Of a stretch of 64,000 nt of DNA, positions 60,645-64,000 are shown piece after piece; the first letter of the stretch is position 1, and the number at the start of each line of letters is the position of its first letter. The notes below the pieces were generated by a model. That model was not told where the DNA came from, did no database searches, and saw only the letters and a program-made list of their open reading frames with translations. The translations under genes were made by a program, and so were the position numbers. The DNA comes from Paenibacillus ginsengarvi (GTDB lineage: Bacteria > Bacillota > Bacilli > Paenibacillales > NBRC-103111). The stretch is from assembly GCF_003626695.1 (NCBI RefSeq), contig NZ_RBAH01000009.1:208075-272074 (forward strand). Reading direction: 5' to 3'.

Positions 60645-62126
60645 TTGATCGACTCGAAATATTTATTAAGCGATGATCAGATTGCGCAGTTTATCGCTCA
60701 TGGGTACGTACAGCTGCAGACCGACTTCTCCGAGCAGTTTCATCAGACCGTAATCCGCAAAATGAACGAAGTGTACGCCCAGGAAGGCAACCCGGGCAAC
60801 AATCTCGTGCCGCGCATCCCGGAAGTCGGGCAGCTGTTCGAGAATCCGGTCGTCAAGGGTGCGCTGACAAGCGTACTGGGCCCGGACTACTTGATGCATG
60901 CCCACAGACACGGACATTTCAACCGTCCGGGAACGAGCGACGGGGGATGGCATAAGGACAATTACTGGGGGAACGAGAAGACGCGCAACCATGTTCCGTG
61001 GTCGGCGATGATCTTTTATTATCCACAAGACGTGACGCCCGATATGGGACCAACCGATATTATCCCGGGCTCGCAAAACCGCTATAACATCGATACGCAC
61101 TCCGAAATGCGCATTCCGGTAACCGGCAAAGCCGGTACTTTCGCTCTAATCTCTTACGATATATGGCACCGGGCGACCGCGAATACTTCGCTTAACGACC
61201 GGTATATGCTGAAATTTTTGTTTTTCCGCACAGAAGCGCCAAAGCAGCCATCTTGGAACAATCGCCGCACCGAGTGGCAGCCGCCGGAGCAGATGCATCC
61301 CGTTAAGGACAACGGGCTTTTATGGGAGCATGTGTGGAATTGGATGTCCGGTAAAGCCCATGAGGCAGGCCGTTCGGACATGGAGCAGACCGCAGCAGGA
61401 ACCGGTAGCACGGATGAATTGGAAAAAGTGCTGCTCGGCGAAGATGAGAACGAGGCGCTGAATGCCGCCTATACGCTTGCGGCTATGGGCGAGGAAGCGA
61501 TCCCCGTCTTGCTGAGAGGGCTCAAGCATTCCGCTGAGGGCGTTGTCCATCCCTTAAAGTACTCCATTCCCCGTCTATGTGCGCACGCTTTGGCGGCTAT
61601 GGGTCCGAAAGCCGTTCCTGCGCTTATGCTCGCCCTGGACGATACGTACGCCGAACGGGATGTGCTCGGTCAAGTTGCTTTTGCGCTCGGCGAGATGCGG
61701 GAGCACGCGTCCGCAGCGGTTCCGAGATTGATCGAGCTGCTTCAGGAGGAATCGCCTTTTATTCGCCAGCATGTGGTCGAAGCGCTCGGCATGATCGGGC
61801 AGCCTGCCTCTTTGATCGTGCCCGCCCTGAGCGAGGCGCTCGCCGATTCCGACCAGTACGTCCGCTTTTTAAGCGGCTTGGCGCTGGCTCGTCTCGGTCC
61901 GGCGGCGGCGGATGCGGTGCCTGCGCTCGCCAAAGCGCTGAACGATGACAGCTTCGCGTTGTCGATGCTTGCAGCGTCCAAAGCCGATCAGGGGGGGCGG
62001 TATGTCTCTGCGATTGCAGCGTCCGCCTTGCAGCGTATCCGTACGAATGAGGCGTTGGATGCTTTGCTTTCCTATTTGCAAGCGGCCAGATGGTGTCCGG
62101 TTACGACCAAAGCTTCAACGTTTTAA
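60645..62126 (+). CDS. Phytanoyl-CoA dioxygenase-like protein fused to HEAT repeats
   Basis: 493 residues from TTG 60645, chosen because GGGAGG lies about 8 bases upstream; an in-frame TTG at 60600 is an alternative. Residues about 1-235 are a PhyH-type double-stranded beta-helix oxygenase: DDQIAQFIAHGYVQLQTDF at the N-terminus, iron ligands H103 and D105 (GGWHKD) and H175 (DIWHRAT), so the 2-His-1-Asp site is complete. Residues about 255-490 hold about five HEAT repeats (NAAYTLAAMGEEAIPVLLRGL, AAVPRLIELLQEESPFIRQHVVEALGMIGQPA, AALPAL-type helices). HEAT units usually bind proteins. The solute-binding gene at 62258 is probably in the same transcript. Substrate unknown. Confidence 0.88.
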   Translation: MIDSKYLLSDDQIAQFIAHGYVQLQTDFSEQFHQTVIRKMNEVYAQEGNPGNNLVPRIPEVGQLFENPVVKGALTSVLGPDYLMHAHRHGHFNRPGTSDGGWHKDNYWGNEKTRNHVPWSAMIFYYPQDVTPDMGPTDIIPGSQNRYNIDTHSEMRIPVTGKAGTFALISYDIWHRATANTSLNDRYMLKFLFFRTEAPKQPSWNNRRTEWQPPEQMHPVKDNGLLWEHVWNWMSGKAHEAGRSDMEQTAAGTGSTDELEKVLLGEDENEALNAAYTLAAMGEEAIPVLLRGLKHSAEGVVHPLKYSIPRLCAHALAAMGPKAVPALMLALDDTYAERDVLGQVAFALGEMREHASAAVPRLIELLQEESPFIRQHVVEALGMIGQPASLIVPALSEALADSDQYVRFLSGLALARLGPAAADAVPALAKALNDDSFALSMLAASKADQGGRYVSAIAASALQRIRTNEALDALLSYLQAARWCPVTTKASTF

Positions 62127-62257
62127 GGTTAGGCGGAGGGACGGCCTGCATACAGCTGACGCAGCCGGTTGTCCGGGGCGTCCCTCCGGAACCGATTATG
62201 GGATTGGCAGCGGGATAGACAGAAGCTTTAGCGAATATAAGGAACGGGGTGTCCGAT

Positions 62258-63592
62258 ATGTTCAAAAAGACAAAGGTTCAAGCGATTGCCGCGATGCTTC
62301 CCATTATTTTTGTAAGCGCTTGCGGAGGTGGAGGTTCCACTGTGGCGCCATCCGATTCCACGAAGCCGGCCGATGCGGCGAAGGCGGCGGTGAACAACCA
62401 GCCGGTTACGGTGAAAATTGCAGTCCACAGCGGTATCGTTAACGATAACGACCTGAAGCGTTTTTTTATCGATCCGGTTAAGCAAAAGTATCCGCATATT
62501 ACGATCGAACGCATCAACGTAGCCGATAAAGGAATGAGTCTGAACGAGCTGGTGGCCGCTGGTTCCATTCCGGATATGGTCATCAACTACCCGTACAATT
62601 TGACCGATTTGACGAAACTTGGCATCGACTACAACATGGATGAGCTGATCAAGAAAAACGGCATCGACTTGAACCGGATCAGTCCGGAATATTTGGAATC
62701 GATCAAAACTGTGACCGGTTTCAACTATTATACCGGCTTGCCGATGACGAACAATACGTTCGCCCTGTTTTACAATAAAGATATTTTTGACAGGTTCGGC
62801 GTCCCTTATCCGAAGGACGGCATGACCTGGGACGATGCCCGCGAGATCGCGGTCAAATTAACCCGCAACGATAAAGGAACCCAGTATTACGGGCTGTTCC
62901 CCGACAACGTATACCGCGGAGCGTACCAGGCGAGCCTGCCGTTCGTTGACCTGAAAAACAACAAGTCCGTGTTCCAAACCGACGAGTGGAAAAACCTGTT
63001 CCAGCTCTGGTACAGTTTGTACAAAATGCCGGGCGCGGACATTATGCCGAAGGAAATGAATACGGTCAACGGCTTCAAAACCGGGCAAATCGCTATGTTC
63101 TCCGGCTATTCCGGGCAAATTCCCGATCTGCTGGCGATGAAGGATCTGAAGTGGGATATCGTCACGTACCCGACCAACAAGGTGGCGCCCGGCGTCGGCC
63201 AGCGCGTCGATTCGCCAATGATGTCGGTCACGAATGCCAGCAAGGTCAAAGATGCGGCCATGCAAGTGATCTCGGTGCTGTTGTCGGATGAGATACAAAC
63301 CGAAATGACTAAAAATCTGCAATCGTCCGTGCTCAAAGATCCAAAAATCAACGCTCAGTTCGGCAAGGCCACTCCCGAGCTCTCCTCTAAAAACGTAGCC
63401 GCTTTTACGAAGCTGAAGGTAGCCGTACTCAAGCCGTTCGGTTTCGTGCCGGTCGGAAGCGCCGCCGGTATTCCGATCAACGCTTTTACGGAAATGCTGT
63501 ATAATAACAAAGACGTAAACACCGCCCTGCGCGAAGCCGACGAGAAAATGACGCAGGTCATTAACGAAGAGCTGCAAAAATTGAAAAAGTAA
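62258..63592 (+). CDS. ABC solute-binding lipoprotein, paralogue D
   Basis: 444 residues. Lipobox VSAC with Cys about 22. Mature fold: TVKIAVHSGIVNDNDLKRFFIDPVKQKYPHITIERI, GSIPDMVINYPYNLTDL, GLPMTNNTFALFYNKDIFDRFGVPYPKDGMTWDDAREIAVKLTRNDKGTQYYGLF, GVGQRVDSPMMSVTNASKVKDAAMQVISVL, KDVNTALREADEKMTQVINEE. Fourth member of the group at 31139, 40670 and 47874. AACGGGGTG precedes ATG 62258; GTG 62249 overlaps that site. It follows the PhyH-HEAT gene by 131 bases with no terminator. No permease is seen before the window ends. Confidence 0.92.
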   Translation: MFKKTKVQAIAAMLPIIFVSACGGGGSTVAPSDSTKPADAAKAAVNNQPVTVKIAVHSGIVNDNDLKRFFIDPVKQKYPHITIERINVADKGMSLNELVAAGSIPDMVINYPYNLTDLTKLGIDYNMDELIKKNGIDLNRISPEYLESIKTVTGFNYYTGLPMTNNTFALFYNKDIFDRFGVPYPKDGMTWDDAREIAVKLTRNDKGTQYYGLFPDNVYRGAYQASLPFVDLKNNKSVFQTDEWKNLFQLWYSLYKMPGADIMPKEMNTVNGFKTGQIAMFSGYSGQIPDLLAMKDLKWDIVTYPTNKVAPGVGQRVDSPMMSVTNASKVKDAAMQVISVLLSDEIQTEMTKNLQSSVLKDPKINAQFGKATPELSSKNVAAFTKLKVAVLKPFGFVPVGSAAGIPINAFTEMLYNNKDVNTALREADEKMTQVINEELQKLKK

Positions 63593-63614
63593 CCGCTTCC
63601 AGTGTGTTGCCCGG

Positions 63615-63648
63615 GGCTGCCGATCGTCAAGATCGGCGGCCTTTTTTG
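63615..63648 (+). terminator. Intrinsic terminator
   Basis: GGCTGCCGATC/GATCGGCGGCC stem with one mismatch, five-base loop, TTTTTT. Confidence 0.92.
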
Positions 63649-63721
63649 CGCTCAGCGGGGCGTTTTCTGAAATGGTCTAGACACACATGTCGCTGGGGGC
63701 GTTCTCCCGATTACGGTCTGG

Positions 63722-63800
63722 CATAACGGAAGAGAAGTTTCCGCTATTGTACTGTGAAGGGGTGAAATCGGCTCGATAGCGGAAGCGCAAGTTCCGTTAA
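63722..63800. repeat. Two short palindromic repeats
   Basis: CATAACGGAAGAGAAGTTTC... form at 63722-63749 and GATAGCGGAAGCGCAAGTTC... form at 63775-63801, about 52 bases apart. Same family as the four at 30816-31017. The spacer 63593-63895 otherwise holds only a terminator and the leader of the transposase gene. Confidence 0.7.
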
Positions 63801-63895
63801 TCCGGTCAAAAGCACCCGGATCCTCTTTAGCCCCCTAATTGAATTGGAGAGTACCATAGGAAATCAGGTACAATATATTCAAGAGGTGAAGGGCC

Positions 63896-64000
63896 GTGAA
63901 AAAGAGGAATCATGTATATGAAGAAGTCCGAAATAAGGTAGCGCAAGAGGCGCTATCCGGGATTCGTACGGGCGTGCTTGCCCGGAAATACGAAGTCAGC
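63896..64000 (+). mobile_element. Start of an IS3-type transposase orfA (cut by window end)
   Basis: The first 35 codons, from GTG 63896 with AGAGGTGAAGG upstream, read as KKRNHVYEEVRNKVAQEALS followed by GIRTGVLARKYEVS. This is the N-terminal helix-turn-helix of IS3-family OrfA transposases (QEALSG-I-G-LA-KYxVS pattern). A TACAAT box lies at about 63869. The rest of the element, including orfB and the right inverted repeat, is outside the window. The left inverted repeat was not identified. Confidence 0.75.

Overview
The window looks like chromosomal DNA of a Paenibacillaceae bacterium (Paenibacillus, Cohnella or a close relative). The reasons are strong AGGAGG-type ribosome binding sites, frequent GTG/TTG starts, moderately high GC, an S-layer-homology protein, many lipoprotein solute-binding proteins, a ydaO-type c-di-AMP riboswitch, YpsA, and large secreted glycan-active enzymes with Ig-like and FIMAH-like tails. 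I saw no rRNA or tRNA genes, no CRISPR array and no prophage. An IS3-like transposase begins at the right edge.

Left part (1-18.2 kb): a chromate-transporter-like protein and divergent nagA; two Dabb-fold proteins; an SLH surface protein; and an unusual operon (5651-9918, perhaps to 10449) in which an ECF sigma factor carries a long C-terminal domain that looks homologous to the two proteins encoded directly after it (butirosin BtrH-like). A beta-lactamase-fold hydrolase follows. A clear c-di-AMP riboswitch with its own promoter and terminator controls a 55-residue protein. Then come ypsA, a VTT membrane protein, an RHH/PIN toxin-antitoxin-like pair whose PIN acids are altered, and a SNF2 helicase.

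Middle part (18.2-53 kb) is a glycan-use region. It holds an ABC solute-binding lipoprotein, a large candidate glycosidase, a very large secreted heparinase-II/III-fold protein (24695-30721) and a signal-less paralogue (33063-36164), and two Tat-exported right-handed beta-helix proteins (38326 and 49330). Four related solute-binding lipoproteins (31139, 40670, 47874, 62258) each lie beside one of these enzymes or a dioxygenase, but the window has no matching sugar ABC permease. AraC and LacI regulators sit in the same region. The promoters of the two beta-helix genes and of one solute-binding gene share a TATGAT box followed at once by a LacI/CcpA-type operator. A two-component system with a three-gene ABC exporter (bacitracin/lantibiotic-immunity type) is inserted in this region, with 11-bp-phased direct repeats in front of the exporter. 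Between the glycan genes are DinB, VOC and MerR/TipAS genes.

Right part (53-64 kb): three consecutive genes of polymorphic-toxin-immunity flavour (an unknown, an ankyrin protein, a TPR-SUKH protein), a glycosyltransferase-methyltransferase fusion, a DUF1080 protein, a phytanoyl-CoA-dioxygenase-like protein fused to HEAT repeats and followed by the fourth solute-binding lipoprotein, then short palindromic repeats and the start of an IS3-type element. The same palindrome family forms an array at 30.8-31.0 kb.
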